Below, one piece after another: positions 44,428 to 57,701 of a DNA stretch of 64,000 nt. The notes beneath the pieces are model-generated. The model did no database searches, was not told the origin of the DNA, and was given only the letters and a program-made list of their open reading frames with translations. Both the position numbers and the translations under genes were made by a program. Within the stretch, counting starts at the first letter, position 1. The number at the start of each line of letters is the position of its first letter. This DNA comes from Apium graveolens (lineage: Eukaryota > Streptophyta > Magnoliopsida > Apiales > Apiaceae), in the NCBI RefSeq assembly GCF_009905375.1, contig NC_133650.1, forward strand, positions 291,786,270 to 291,850,269, written 5' to 3'.

Positions 44428-47400
44428 TGTGGCGCCCCAAAACCCGGGGTCAGGAGTCTCGGAAGCCACGCCATCCAAACTCACACAACTCATACTACAA
44501 TATGTAAATATTCATGCTTCACGACCCCACACTTATCACACACATACTTACAGGTTATTGTCTTGGAAACGAACCATCATCACTAGAGTAATTTTATTAC
44601 AACCCAAATGTAATTAGTCTTACCGGGGAGTGACCTTTAGGTAAGGCTAGTCCGTCGACCAAATATACATTTCTTATATCTTACCTTACATAAGTCATAC
44701 TTATAAATAATCCGAACTATAAACAACTAAAAACTAATCCAGCTTATTCTGACTACCTGTGGTACATCACCAAACAATCTACGGAACAGCTGGCCATTTC
44801 CTACCCGTTTCCTGGCTGTGGTTCTCATGGCAGGCATCTTGATTCACTGTTGTGTTGTGTCAATTTAAGAAAACAAGTGTGAGCTATAATGCCCAGCATA
44901 ATAATGTATAGTATGAAAATGACTGTATGATAATATCATATAGGATATTTATGTTTTATTCAAAAATAGTTTTCCTTGGTGATACACACCTTCTTATGAA
45001 AACAATTCCTTAAGGGATTTTAATATCCTGCGAATACCTTAATAGTAATCCCAGCACCTAGGCTTGGCTTATGGTATTGCATCACAATTCCAATTGGAAG
45101 AATTAGGACATTCATTGGAGCCACGGCATACGATGATCAGTCGTACTGCGATAAAAGTAACCTTTTCTACTAGTAGAGGGATGACACCTCCACATCTCGG
45201 TTATCACCCTTGCCGCATACGGGCTATGTGTCCTCATTTCGGGTATACACACACTTCACAGGTCCATAGGTACATATTGTACAGTCTCCTACAGTACCAT
45301 TAGTCTATCCAATACACGAAGTACTTGGATCCTACCCCTCCCTTGTCCATTAGGAAATCCTATCATATTTGGAGAACTCGAACCACATCGAAGTTCCTCC
45401 AAGCATTTTGCTTATTGATAGGCATAGCTTTACTGTATATATATATATATGTACTTCCGAAAGTTTCGGAGGAATTACTAAGGATGTGAGTTGACCGTTG
45501 TCAACAGATAATTAAATAAGGGGGAAAAGTTTCTCCTTAAACTATATACAAAATATTAAATAAGTCGGGATAATATTCACCGACGATCTGAAATTTTTCG
45601 AATGATATTCCGAAATCAGAAAGTATGTTTTAAATCACGATCTATGATTTTTATATCAATAATAAACCCTTTAATAAATAATTAAATGATAATCGATAAT
45701 AATCAAACATCGAATGAGTTTACTCTCTAAAAGATTATTTAAAATAATATTCCTCAACTAGTTTGTGTCTACATAATTAATTAATCTATGATGATTAATC
45801 GGTTTTGAAATAATTAATCGTTGGAGTATACTACTCCCATAATAAGGAATAAGTATATAGTTTTTATTATTCTAACAATAAAATATAGTTGAGTGAATAT
45901 GATCATTGGGAAATCATTTTAATAAAAGTTCGAGGTGCTTTAATGTTTCGTAAGTGGACGTTGAGTCCCTTTAAAATGTACTACTATGGACTTATAATCG
46001 TCTTATAATATCACCGGAAATAATTCCCAGATTTTATTTTAAATCCCGACCGATTCTCGGTCTTATATAATACGTCACACTTAAAGCGAAATAATATTTC
46101 ACGATATATACTTTATCGTACGACATCGCTATATTATGCGAAATTCAACAACTATGTATCATGGCAAGCATGGTATTTATGCAATGATAGTAAAACAATC
46201 CTTTCACAACACAACAGTAAAAATGGATTTGGGTTCGTAAACTTGCCTGGGTATTTCGAGGTGGAGGATGCTCTAGGTTCCGCTCGGAAATCTATAACCA
46301 TAACACAATTCATTTCGTTAGGTTCCGTTCTAATTTACGGCAACTCGCACTCATACGCTACTTATTATGCACCCTCTCAACTTATACTATGCTTATCATT
46401 TCTTTAAGTCATATTCACATTATGGTCACTTCATTTTCCTAAGTATCTTGGGTTCATTCTTATTATCGTCGTCGGCTCCGCTTAAGGATCCTCACGGTTT
46501 CTACTCGCGCGGCTCGGCTCCGACATTTTTATAAAATTGAGAAATCATTATTTTCACTTGAAATTTTTATGGAAGTTAGGAAACTCAATATGTTACTCTC
46601 TGTAAAAATCTCATGATTTATGAACACTTTTAAGTCTATCCTTTATATTTTCAAAGTTCGTAATTCGTAGCAGTTTTTGCCGCGTAAATCACTTTTAGTA
46701 AAACGGTCATAACTTTTGATCCGTAAATCAGCATCAAGCGATTCAAGCGTCTAAACGATCCTTATAACATTTTCTATGCTAAAAAAAGGTTATTTTTCAA
46801 GAAACTATAGTTTACAACTTCGGGACTTTCTGCAGAAACTTAAAGTTACGATTTGTTGGTTTTAACGAAGTTACGTTTACGATCGGGGTTTCGTTTATGC
46901 CCTAACTCTTTACACAACCACCAACAATCATCATATCATCATCAACACACAAACTCCTCTCAAGAACAACATGTTCTTGAGGCAACAACAACCAACCTTA
47001 AATCTACTTAACTTAATCATCAAGATTTCATCAATAACACCCATTACACTAGGTTTACTACCACATACTAAATGGATCTTAAAAGTGAATCTTAAATAAA
47101 GTTAGGCCAAAGATTTTTACCTTTCTTGAAAGCTTGAGATGTGTTATTGAGGATGGTGGAGGCTTGGAAGTGCTTGATATGATTTTTAGAACCTAAAACC
47201 ACTATTGAAATCAAGAAACCAAAGAGAGGTTACTATTCACACTATTCACTAGTGAGTTTCTTGAATTTATCCTACCCATCAAACCTTGATAAAAAGAGAT
47301 GAAAGATTTTTTTTACCTTAGTTTAGTTGCAACGAGGCTTGAGAATTAATTGGGTGATTTTACAAGAGCTAGAACTTGGAGATTTGAATTTGATTTCTCC

Positions 47401-48116
47401 CATTTTTTCATTAGGGCCGAATGGAGCTTCCAAGGGGGGTATTTATACTACTCTTGGTTGCTTCTCTTGGATGCTTTGCTAGGTTGCTTCTAGGAAGATG
47501 AGGTGATATCTTTGCAATTGATTTTATTCTCCTAGTATAGCATTCTAGGTTGATTCTTGGTTGCATATCTTAGGGACAAATCTTAATAGCTTACTAGGTT
47601 ACAAGCTAAACTACAAGGTTAGCTTCCTTAGCACACTATTTTGCTAGCTAGCTTGATCATCCTATGGTTAGCTCACTATTTAATGAAGTAACCATGGTTA
47701 CTTCCTTACCATGGTTTAGTTAGTGCGTTACGTTTATTTAATCATTTACGCATTCGCTCAGTTACTTAAACGTTCTCCGTAATACTTACTCGTAATTGGT
47801 TTGCGAAGTAATTCCTTACGTTTTTATTCCTTTTATTTATACTACTTGAATATAAATCTGTAGAATTTTAATCTCGTAATTATATTGTGATTCCCGTAAT
47901 CCTCGATGAGTCGTAAATACGGTCGTTTTTCAAAGTTCGTTTTCTTCGAAAACTAATAGCGTTTACATACACTCATTTGGTACGCATAATCGTAATATCA
48001 ACTCTGAAACTCATTTTCTCATGCACTACATAGTGTGGGCTCAAAAGTTTTTCCCGTTCGTCAGGGTTACTATTCATTAAACATTTTACAAGGTCTCAAA
48101 AATTCGAGTTATTACA
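44428..48116 (-). repeat. 3' LTR (element sense) of the chromovirus
   Basis: On the plus strand it begins TGTGGCGCCCCAAAACCCGG and ends GAGTTATTACA. It aligns end to end with 54003-57696 with a few percent differences by eye, including a different length of its internal TA run. A TCTACTAGTAGA palindrome (45166-45177) is shared with the solo LTR at 9197. ORFs within it, such as 45064-45303, recur in both LTRs and look like chance. Confidence 0.92.
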
Positions 48117-48128
48117 GTCTTCCCCTCT
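48117..48128 (-). other. Polypurine tract of the chromovirus
   Basis: The minus strand reads AGAGGGGAAGAC immediately before the LTR start TGTAATAACTC. Confidence 0.8.
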
Positions 48129-48159
48129 AACAAGGATTCCGTCCCGGAATCAATTAGAA

Positions 48160-49301
48160 AATAAGCGGGGATATCTATTCCTCATTGCGTCTTCAAGTTC
48201 CCAAGTTGATTCCTCAACATTTTGATTTCTCCATAAGATCCTAACCAGCTTTACAGTTTTGTTCCTCAGCACTTGTTCTTTCTGGTCCATTATCCTTATT
48301 CGCTGCTCGATGTAGGTCAGGTCTGGTTGTAAATCTACCTGCTCGTACTCTATTACATGTCATGCATTTGTATGGTACTTCCTTAACATGGAAACGTGGA
48401 ACATATTGTGTACTTATTGCAAATTAGGAGGCAAGGCGAGCTCGTAAGCTAGAGGTCCTATTCTCCTTAAAATTTCAAAGGGTCCTATGAATCTGGGACT
48501 CAGCTTCCCTTTCTTTCCAAATCTCATCACTCCTTTCCACGGAGATACCTTCAATAGCACAGAATCTCCTACTTCATATTCCCTATCCTTTCTGGTATGG
48601 TCGGCGTACTTCTTTTGTCTGTCCTGGGCTGCTACCAGTCTTTTCCTGATGAGTCCTACCATTTCTCTGGTCTGCTGGACTAACTCTGTCCCTAATATCT
48701 TGTGTTCTCCAACTTCATCCCAACACAGGGGAGAGCGACATCTTCTTCCGTAAAGAGCTTCATACGGGGGCATTCCTATGCTAGCGTGATAGCTATTGTT
48801 GTAAGCAAATTCGATCAGGGGTAAGTGCTCATCCCAATTTCCTTTAAAATCAATGGCACATACTCATAGCATATCTTCTAGGGTCTGAATAATCCTTTCG
48901 CTTTGTCCATCAGTCTAGGGGTGGTAAGCGGTACTCATATTTAGTCTGGTGCCTACACATTCCTGGAAGCTTCTCCAAAATCGGGAATTAAACCTTGGGT
49001 CTCTATCTGACACTATGGCTACAGGAACGCCGTCTCTTACTACAATTTCCTTTAAGTAAATATCTACTAACTTGTCTACGGTGTATCTTTCGTTGATTGG
49101 TAGGAAGTGTGCGGACTTGGTCAATCTATCTATGATAACCCATATGGCATCATGATTGGTCTTTGTTCTTGGTAAGCCTGTCACAAAATCCATGGCTATA
49201 TGCTCCCATTTCCATTCCGGAATCTCTAGGGGTCGTAATAGTCCACTAGGTCGCTGATGTTCAGCCTTCATTCTCTGGCATGTCAAGCCTTGCTGACCCA
49301 C
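48160..49301 (-). pseudogene. Integrase core, GPF/Y region and chromodomain
   Basis: The core has MDFVTGLPRTKTNHDAIWVI and IVSDRDPRFNSRFW. A TAG at 48915-48917 falls between STAYHP and TDGQSER. The downstream block (48773-48414) includes a GPF/Y motif (FIGPFEILRRIGPLAYEL). After further stops comes a C-terminal chromodomain remnant with VKLVRILWRN and ESTWELEDAMRNRYP (about 48260-48165). The chromodomain places the element in the chromoviruses, where it directs integration to marked chromatin. The segment is in a different frame from the upstream block because of a one-base deletion in the zinc-binding region near 49290. Confidence 0.85.
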
Positions 49302-50071
49302 TCTTCTACTTCTCTCTTCATGTTAGGCCACCAATAATATTCCTTAAGGTCACGGTACATTTTCATACTTCCTGGGTGGATTGAATATCTAGAGCTATGC
49401 CCTTCGTGCAACAGCTCATCCTTTAACTCTTGCACATTTGGAATCCAAATTCGGGACGCATACCTCATGATCCCTTTCTCATCCTTCTCGCATCTCACTT
49501 CTCCACCGGTCAATGCTCCTCTTTCCTCACTCATCTTCTTTTCCTGACATACTCGTATCTTTTCAGTCAGCTCTGGCACTAGCTTAATCTCAAATAATCC
49601 TTCTGTTCCCCTACCGGTCATCCCCACGTCAATTTCCATCTTCTCAAATTCCTTAATCAACTCCTTCGATGTCATTATCATCTTGAGTTTTTCCTTCCTA
49701 CTAAGGGCGTCAGCCACCACATTGGCTTTACCCGGGCGATATAAAATTTCACAGTCATAGTCTTTTATCAACTCTAACCATCTCCTATGTCTCATGTTCA
49801 GTTCCTTCTGAGTAAAAATATATTTGAGGCTTTTATGGTCAGTGTAGATCTCGCATTTCTCACCGTATAGGTAGTGTCTCCAAATTTTCAGGGCAAACAC
49901 TATGGCTGTTAATTCTAGATCATGCGTAGGGTATCTGCTCTCATATTCCTTCAATTGTCGAGAGGCATACGCTATAACTTTGCCGTGTTGCATCAGTACA
50001 CATCCTAATCCTTTAAGCGATGTGTCGCTGTATATTACAAACTCTTCCTTTCCATCGGGAAGAGCGAGCAC
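49283..50071 (-). pseudogene. RNase H and integrase zinc-finger region of the chromovirus
   Basis: RNase H shows [18 protein letters not shown], then [19 protein letters not shown] and [11 protein letters not shown]. The integrase N-terminal HHCC region begins with [18 protein letters not shown] and breaks by frameshift just before the CxxC pair. It is in the same frame as the RT block and is separated from it by TAA at 50102-50104. Confidence 0.88.
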
Positions 50072-50101
50072 TGGTGCTGATACCAGCCTCCTTTTCAGTT
50101 C

Positions 50102-52072
50102 TTAAAAACTTTCCTCACATTTCTCTGTCCATACAAACTTTTCTGTCTTCCGGGTAAGTCTAGTCAGTGGACCGGCTATCTTAGCAAAGTCTTGCACGAA
50201 TCTTTGGTAATATCCTGCTAAACCCACAAAACTCCTAACCTCTGTTGGGGTAGTTGGTCTTTCCCAATTGGATACCGCCTCTATCTTGGCAGGGTCAACT
50301 AAAACTCCTTTGCTACTCACCATATGTCCTAAAAACTGAACTTCTCTCAACCAAAACTCGCACTTCGAGAACTTGGCATACAATTTCTCATTCCTCAACA
50401 TTTCTAAGACTATCCTCAAATATTCTGCGTGTTCTTGCTCTGTGTTTGAGTAGATCAGAATACCGTCTATAAAAACTATCACACATATATCCAGGTACTT
50501 TTTGAACACTCTGTTCATCAAATCCATAAAGGTTGCGAGTGCATTGGTTAACCCAAATGACATAACTAAGAACTCATAATGTCCATACCTAGTACGAAAA
50601 ACAGTCTTCGGTATATCTTCCGGTTTGATTTTTAACTGGTGATATCCTGTTCTTAAATCTATTTTGGAAAAATATACGGCTCCCTTGAGTTGGTCGAATA
50701 GGTCATCAATTCTGGGGAGAGGGTACATATTCTTAATAGTCAGCTTATTCAGCTCTCGATAGTCTATGCATAATCTCATACTGCCGTCCTTTTTCTTTAC
50801 GAATAGTACTGGCGCTCCCCATGGCGACACACTGGGCCTTATCATTCCATTATCTAATAACTCTTGCAGTTGAGAAGCTAGTTCCTTCATCTCAACTGGG
50901 GCTAGCCTATATGGGGCCTTGGATACTGGTGCCATTCCTGGTGCTAACTCTATAGCGAATTCTATTTCTCGGTCAGGTGGTAATCCTGGTAAGTTTTCTG
51001 GAAATACATCCTCGAATTCATTTACTACGGGTATGTCCAGTATATTATAGACTTCCTTCTTGGAATCTATCACATAAGCCAAATATGCTTCGTTACCTTT
51101 CCTTAACAATCTTTTTTCCTGAAGCATGGTTAGAAATTTCTGGTTCTGTCGTTGACCTTTAAACACTACTTCTTTTTCATTCTGCACTCTTATCTTTACT
51201 TTCTTCCGTTCACAATCTATTTGCGCTCCGTTACTGGATAACCAATCCATTCCTAAGATTATATCAAATTCTCCTAACGCGAATGGGATTAGGTCAACCT
51301 CGAAGATCTTCCCTTCTAATTTCAACTTGCACTTATGGTGTACTTGATTTAAAGGAATTATTTCTTTGTTTGCTACTTCCACTCGTAAGATTTCACGTAA
51401 GGGTATGGCATTAAGTTTTAACTTTTTAGCAAAATCTTGAGATATAAAAGACTTGGTTTCTCCAGAATCAAATAGGATATTTGCATGTTCGGAATTTACC
51501 AAAAGGGTACCTGCTATCACGTCAATGTTTCGGACAGCATCCTGAACAGTCATGTTGAAGGTCCTAGCAGCTGGGGGTCGGTTGGATGCAGCTTTGCTCA
51601 TTCCTGAGGCTGGGGGCTTCAACGTTGGGCAATCCTTTCTCATGTGTCCTACCTTTCCATATTGGAAACACATTACATTGGACCGGGTGCAGCTGTTGGC
51701 AAGGTGTCCAATTTGGTCACACCGGTAACATCTCAGAGGAGCTCTTGTCTGGGTACACACTCCAAGGTGTCTCTTCTTACAGGTTTGACACTCTGGTATT
51801 GGGGCACGTGGTTGGCTATGAAATATTGCCCTAAATTGTCCGCCGCCCTGGCCAACGCTCTCACTCGGGGCCTTTCTGAATCCGGGGCCTCGTGCAGGTT
51901 GGGACACCGCTCCCCTGACGAACCTGCTCGGAGGGCTCCTGTTTCCGATTCCTATTCCTTGGCTTCCTATCTTCCTTTTCCTATTTTCCTTCTCCTTCAC
52001 ACTCTGCTCACTTCCAGCTTCAATAATCGAGGCTTTCTGTACTAAGATGGCATAATATGTCAGCTCTAACAC
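50102..52072 (-). pseudogene. Gag zinc knuckle, protease and reverse transcriptase of the chromovirus
   Basis: In order: Arg/Gly/Pro-rich gag end; knuckles [14 protein letters not shown] and a mutated [14 protein letters not shown] (second Cys replaced by Tyr); protease [12 protein letters not shown] and [12 protein letters not shown] follows with [48 protein letters not shown] and the active site changed to [10 protein letters not shown], where the family has two adjacent Asp. The Asp-to-Gly change alone should abolish polymerisation. The same frame continues from gag upstream across two stops. Confidence 0.9.
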
Positions 52073-52783
52073 TGCTTCTCGGTTCTGTATCCATTGTTTC
52101 AGACCAAGCTAAAACCTTCGCACTTTCTTTTCTTCGGTATTTACAAACTCAGGCACAAATCTCTACAACTCAGTAAATTTGGCCTCATATTCTGCCACAG
52201 TCATCTTATCATGTTTCAACTCCAGAAACCTAATCTCCATCTGGGTTTCCATAAACCTAGGGAAGTATTTGTCTAAGAACAATCGGGTAAATCTATCCCG
52301 TGGAATTACAGCATCAGTTTCTAGGTTTCGTTTGGACTCCCACCAGTAGTTAGCTTCTACTTTCAGCATGTAAGAAATGAAAATGGTCTTATATCGTTCC
52401 TCAACACCTAGTATCTCGAAGGACTTTTCTATCTCTTTGAGCCAGGCCCGTGCTTCAACGGGGTGGGCAGATTCTAGAAGTTCTGGGGTTTTGAGAGGTT
52501 TGAAGGCTCTAAAGGCAGTAGCTACAGTCTGTTGGGCAGCATGTGGCTGTGGTGGAATAGGCTGTTGGTTCAGATTTACTTTTAACAGTTCCATAAATTT
52601 ATTCATGGGGTTCCCTCCCTGATGGGTATCCTCACCCTCTTCTTCTACATATTCTTCCTCATCATATTCATTATAGTCTAAGTCTTCTTCACTTTTCTCA
52701 TTCACTATAGGGTCAGGTTCACCTCGTTGTTGGTTAACAGATTCTGCGGGCTGTGCCCTGGTTCCTCTTCTACGGGGTGGCAT
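52073..52783 (-). pseudogene. Gag capsid region of the chromovirus
   Basis: The ATG is at 52783 (MPPRRRGTRAQPAES). An acidic segment is followed by the retrotransposon gag core, with FKPLKTPELLESAHPVEARA, then FISYMLKVEANYWWES and RFTRLFLDKYFP. Two stops (TAG at 52163-52165 and one near 52110) separate it from the zinc-knuckle block in the same frame. Confidence 0.88.
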
Positions 52784-53151
52784 TGTTCTAATAATGAAAA
52801 TTGGTCAGCATAATTGTAATTATAACTGTTGGATTATTTTATTCGTATATACGCATGTCATTTATTATCAAGCAGGTTTTTATAAAGTGCAATAATATAG
52901 ACATCATTTCTTAATAACTGCTTAGATATATATTAATAAGATCTCCCATTTATATCTTGGGGATGAAACAACTAACCGAATTCATACATGCCTGATTACA
53001 ATCTATCACTACTAGTTCTGAATACTGAAATGAAAATACATAAGTCGTGTACCCTGAAGGGCTAGGAACGCTATCTACTACTAGCTATCCTATCAAAATT
53101 GGTGACAAGTCACCCAGCCTTCTTCAAGGTCTACATCTAATCACTAGTCTC

Positions 53152-53766
53152 TCAGTCATTATCACTGCGAGTGAGGTCACGCACCCTCCTCATCGCTCCT
53201 GCAATCATCAGCTCTGCATCAACTACCGGGATGTATCCTCCCACTGATGTCATCCTCATCTGAACCCTGGTACGAAGCTCGATCCCATCGATCTCTCTAC
53301 GGGCTATGGCTGGGGAAGCAGCCCTGAAATCTCCTGGGTATCCTAGTCGAGTGGCTCTCTCAGCTGTCAGTGCTTGGCGTAACTCCGCAATACGAGCAGA
53401 TCCCGCAGTGATCTCAGCGTTAAGCTGACCCACTATCCAGTCATGTACGGCTACATGCATGGTCGCCGGTGGTGGTAGCGGTGAATCTGGATCACTAGAG
53501 GATATGTTATGAACCTCGTGGAACTGTGCGCGTATTGCCTCCTCATCATCATCAGTATAGGACATAGGGCTCTGAATCCCTGGGGGTGGTGTAGGAGAGC
53601 GAATAGCCTGGTGAGGGTACATCTCTACATCTCTCCATACTATGCCATTAGCTAAGGGGACAGGAAGCTCAGTCTCCTCCTCTAGGACATCCTCAGTAGG
53701 GTCATCATCTGAATCATCAATGGGTGGGCTCTCTGGCTCGGGAATAGGGTCACGCTCAGGAATCAT
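53152..53766 (-). CDS. Leader ORF upstream of gag in the chromovirus, unknown function
   Basis: This open frame has its first ATG at 53766 (204 residues; the frame is open to about 53838 without an ATG). It lies between the primer site and gag, on the same strand, with about 370 bp before gag. The product has an acidic, proline-rich N-terminal half (PIPEPESPPIDDSDDDPTED) and an Ala/Arg-rich, probably helical C-terminal half (SARIAELRQALTAERATRLG). No known domain is recognised. That it stayed open while gag-pol gathered stops is notable, but chance is possible at this length. Confidence 0.5.
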   Translation of the reverse strand: MIPERDPIPEPESPPIDDSDDDPTEDVLEEETELPVPLANGIVWRDVEMYPHQAIRSPTPPPGIQSPMSYTDDDEEAIRAQFHEVHNISSSDPDSPLPPPATMHVAVHDWIVGQLNAEITAGSARIAELRQALTAERATRLGYPGDFRAASPAIARREIDGIELRTRVQMRMTSVGGYIPVVDAELMIAGAMRRVRDLTRSDND

Positions 53767-53985
53767 GACATTATCAACAGGATCAACCTCCCTCCTAGGC
53801 TCCACTGGTACCTGACACAATAGGCAAGGTGTTATAACTTAGAGTTGGAATTCCCTTGAGGGTAAAACAGTCAAGACTACCCGTGTAGCCCAACGACGAA
53901 CTCGACTTGAGCTCTAATTGATTATTTTATTATTACTATGTCTACGTATTTTATATCCTATCGTTTCCAAGATTTGATAACCTAA

Positions 53986-53998
53986 GGCTCTGATACCA
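53986..53998 (-). other. Primer-binding site of the chromovirus (initiator tRNA-Met)
   Basis: The minus strand reads TGGTATCAGAGCC, four bases inside the 5' LTR, complementary to initiator tRNA-Met. Confidence 0.85.
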
Positions 53999-54002
53999 TT
54001 TC

Positions 54003-57000
54003 TGTGGCGCCCCAAAACCCGGGGTCAGGAGTCTCGGAAGCCACGCCATCCAAACTCACACAACTCACACTACAATATGTAAATACTCACGCTTCACGAC
54101 CTCACACTTATCACACACACACTTACAGGTTATTGTCTTGGAAATGAACCATCATCACTAGAGTAATTTTATTACAACCCAAATGTAATTAGTCTTTCCG
54201 GGGAGTGACCTTTAGGTAAGGCTAGTCCGCCGGCCCAATATAAGTTTCTTATTTCTTACCTTACATAAGTCATACTTATAAATAAGCCGAACTATAAACA
54301 ACTGAAAACTAATCCAGCTTATTCTGACTACCTGTGGTACAACACCAAACAATCTATGGAACAGTTGGCCATTTACTACCCGTTTCCTGGCTGCGGTTCT
54401 CATGGCAGGCATCTTGATTCACTGTTGTGTTGTGTCAATTTAAGAAAACAAGTGTGAGTTATAATGCCCCGTATAATAATGTACAGTATGAAAATGACTG
54501 TATGATAACATCATATAGGATATTTATGTTTTATTCGAAAATAGTTTTCCTTGGTGATACACACCTTCTTATGAAAACAATTCTTTAAGGGATTTTAATA
54601 TCCTGCGAATACCTTAATAGTAATCCCAGCACATAGGCTTGGGTTACGGTATTGCATCACAATTCCAATTGGAAGAATTAGGACATTCATTGGAGCCACC
54701 GCATACGATGATCAGTCGTACTACGATAAAAGTAACCTTTTCTACTAGTAGAGGGACGACACCTTCACATCTCGGTTATCACCCTTGCCGCATACGGGCT
54801 ATGTGTCCTCATTTCGGGTATACACACACTTCGCAGGTCTATAGGTACATATTGTACCGTCTCCTACGGTACCAGTAGTCTATCCAATATACGAAGTACT
54901 TGGATCCTACCCCTCCCTTGTCCATTAGGAAATCCTATCATATCTGGAGAACTCGAACCACATCGAAGTTCCTCCAAGCGTTTTGTTTGTTGATAGGCAT
55001 AGCTTATATATATATATATATATATATTTGTACTTTCAAAAGTTTCAGAGGAATTACTAAGGATGTGAGTTGACCGTTGTCAACAGATAATTAAATAAGG
55101 GGGGAAAGTTTCTCCTTGAAACTATATTCAAAATATTAAATAAGCCGGGATAATATTCACCGACGATCTGAAATTATTCGAATGATATTCCGAAATCAGA
55201 AAGTATGTTTTAAATCAGGATCTATGATTTTTATATCAATAATAAACCCTTTAATAAATAATTAAATGATAATCGATAATAATAAAACCTCGAATGAGTT
55301 TACTCTCTAAAAGATTATGTAAAATAATATTCCTCAACTAGTTTGTGTCTACATAATTAATTAATCTATAATGATTAATTGGTTTTGAAATAATTAATCG
55401 TTGGAGTATACTACTCCCATAATAAGGAATAAGTATATAGTGTTTATTATTCGAATAATAAAATATAGTTGAGGGAATATGAACATTGGGAAATCGTTTT
55501 AATAAAAGTTCGAGGTGTTTTGATGTTTCGTAAGTGGACGTTGAGTCCCTTTAAAACGTACTACTATGGACTTATAATCGTCCTATAATATTACCGAAAA
55601 TGATTCCCAGATTTTATCTTAAATCCCGACCGATTCTCGGTCTTATATAATACGTCACGCTTAAAGCGAAATAACATTTCACGATATATAATTTATCGTA
55701 CGACATCGCTATATTATGCAAAATTTAACAATTATGTATAATGGCAAGCATGGTATTTATGTAATGATAGTAAAACAATCCTTTCACAACACAACAGTAA
55801 AAATGGATTTGGGTTCGTAAACTTGCCTGGGTATCTCGAGGTGGAGGATGCTCTAGGTTCCACTCGGAAATCTATAACCATAACACAATTCATTTCGTTA
55901 GGTTCCGTTCTAATTTACGGCAACTCGCACTCATGCGCTACTTATTATGCACCCTCTCAACTTGTACTACCCTTATCATTCCTTTAAGTCATATTCACAT
56001 TATGGTCATTTCATTTTCCTAAGTATCTTTGGTTCATTCTTATTATCGCTGTCGGCTCCGCTTATGGATCCTCACGGTTTCTACTCGTGCGGTCTCGGCT
56101 CTGACATTTTTATAAAATTGAGAAATCATTCTTTTCACTTGAAATTTTTATGGAAGTTAGGAAACTCAATATTTTACTCTCTGTAAAAATATCATGATTT
56201 ATGAACACTTTAAGTCTATCCTTCATATTTTCAAAGTTTGTAATTCGTAGCAGTTTTTATCGCGTAAATCACTTTAGTAAAACGATCATAACTTTTGATC
56301 CGTAAATCGGAATTAAGCGATTCAAGCGCCTAAACGATCCTTATAACATTTTATATCCTAAAAAAGGTTATTTTTCAAGAAACTTCAGTGTGTAACTTCG
56401 GGACTGCAGAAACTTAAAGTTACGATTTGTTGGTTTTAACGAAGTTACGTTTACGATCGGGGTTTCGTTTACGCCCTAACTCTTTACACAACCACCAACA
56501 ATCATCATATCATCATCAACACACAAACTCCTCTCAAGAAAATAATGTTCTTGAGGCAAAAACAACCAACCTTAAATCTACTTAACTTAATCATCAAGAT
56601 TTCATCAATAACACCCATTACACTAGGTTTACTATCACATACTAAATGGATCTTAAAAATGAATCTTAAATAAAGTTGGGCCAAAGATTTTTACCTTTCG
56701 TGAAAGCTTGAGATGTGTTCTTGAGGATGGTGGAGGCTTGGAAGTGCTTGGTATGATTCTTAGAACCTAAAACCACCATTGAAATCAAGAAACCAAAGAG
56801 AGGTTACTATTCACACTATTCACTAGTGAGTTTCTTGAATTTATTCTACCCATCAAACCTTGATAAAAAGAGATGAAAGATTTTTATTACCTTAGTTTAG
56901 TTTCTAGGAGGCTTGAGAATTAATTGGGTGATTTTACAAGAGCTAGAACTTGGAAATTTGAATTTGATTTCTCCCATTTTTTCATTAGGGCCGAATGGAG

Positions 57001-57696
57001 CTTCCAAGGGGGGTATTTATACTACTCTTGGTTGCTTCTCTTGGATGCTTTGCTAGGTTGCTTCTAGGAAGATGAGGTGATATCTTTTCAATTGATTTTA
57101 TTCTCCCAGTATAGCATTCTAGGTTGATTCTTGGTTGCATATCTTAGGGACAAATCTTAATAGCTTACTAGGTTACAAGCTAAACTACAAGGTTAGCTTC
57201 CTTAGCACACTATTTTGCTAGCTAGCTTGATCATCCTATGGTTAGCTTACTATTTGATGAAGTAACCATAGTTACTTCCTTACCATGGTTTAGTTAGTGC
57301 GTTACGTTTATTTAATCATTTACGCGTTCGCTCGGTTACTTAAACGTTCTCCGTAATACTTACTTGTAATTGGTTTGCGAAGTAATTCCTTTCGTATTTA
57401 GTCCTTATATTTTTGTTTATACTACTTGAATATAAATCCGTAGGATTTTAATCTCGTAATTATATTGTGATTCCCGTAATCCTCGATGAGTCGTAAATAC
57501 GGTCATTTTTTAAAGTTCGTTTTCTTCGAAAACTAATAGCATTTACATACACTCATTTGGTACGCATAATCGTAATATCAACTCCGAAACTCATTTTCTC
57601 ATGCACTATATAGTGTGGGCTCAAAAGTTTTTCCCGTCTGTCAGGGTTACTATTCATTAAACGTTTTAGAAGGTCTCAAAAATTTGAGTTATTACA
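54003..57696 (-). repeat. 5' LTR (element sense) of the chromovirus
   Basis: This 3694-bp LTR runs from TGTGGCGCC to TTATTACA on the plus strand and pairs with 44428-48116. The right flank TTATT (57697-57701) completes the target duplication. The TCTACTAGTAGA palindrome lies at 54741-54752. Confidence 0.92.
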
Positions 57697-57701
57697 TTAT
57701 T

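Larger units (their letters stand above)
44428..57696 (-). mobile_element. Full-length Tekay/Del-type chromovirus (Ty3/gypsy)
   Basis: The element is 13,269 bp, flanked by a perfect TTATT target duplication (44423-44427 and 57697-57701). The LTRs are 3689 and 3694 bp. The internal minus-strand order is primer site, leader ORF, gag, protease, RT, RNase H, integrase with C-terminal chromodomain, polypurine tract. All coding parts are broken by nonsense codons and one frameshift, so it is non-autonomous. It sits inside the Athila LTR. Confidence 0.92.

Noticed and set aside
45064..45303. 79-codon ORF in the chromovirus LTR, repeated at 54639-54878
   Set aside because: It recurs only because the LTR is repeated. 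Its codon pattern is unlike that of a protein and no family is recognised.
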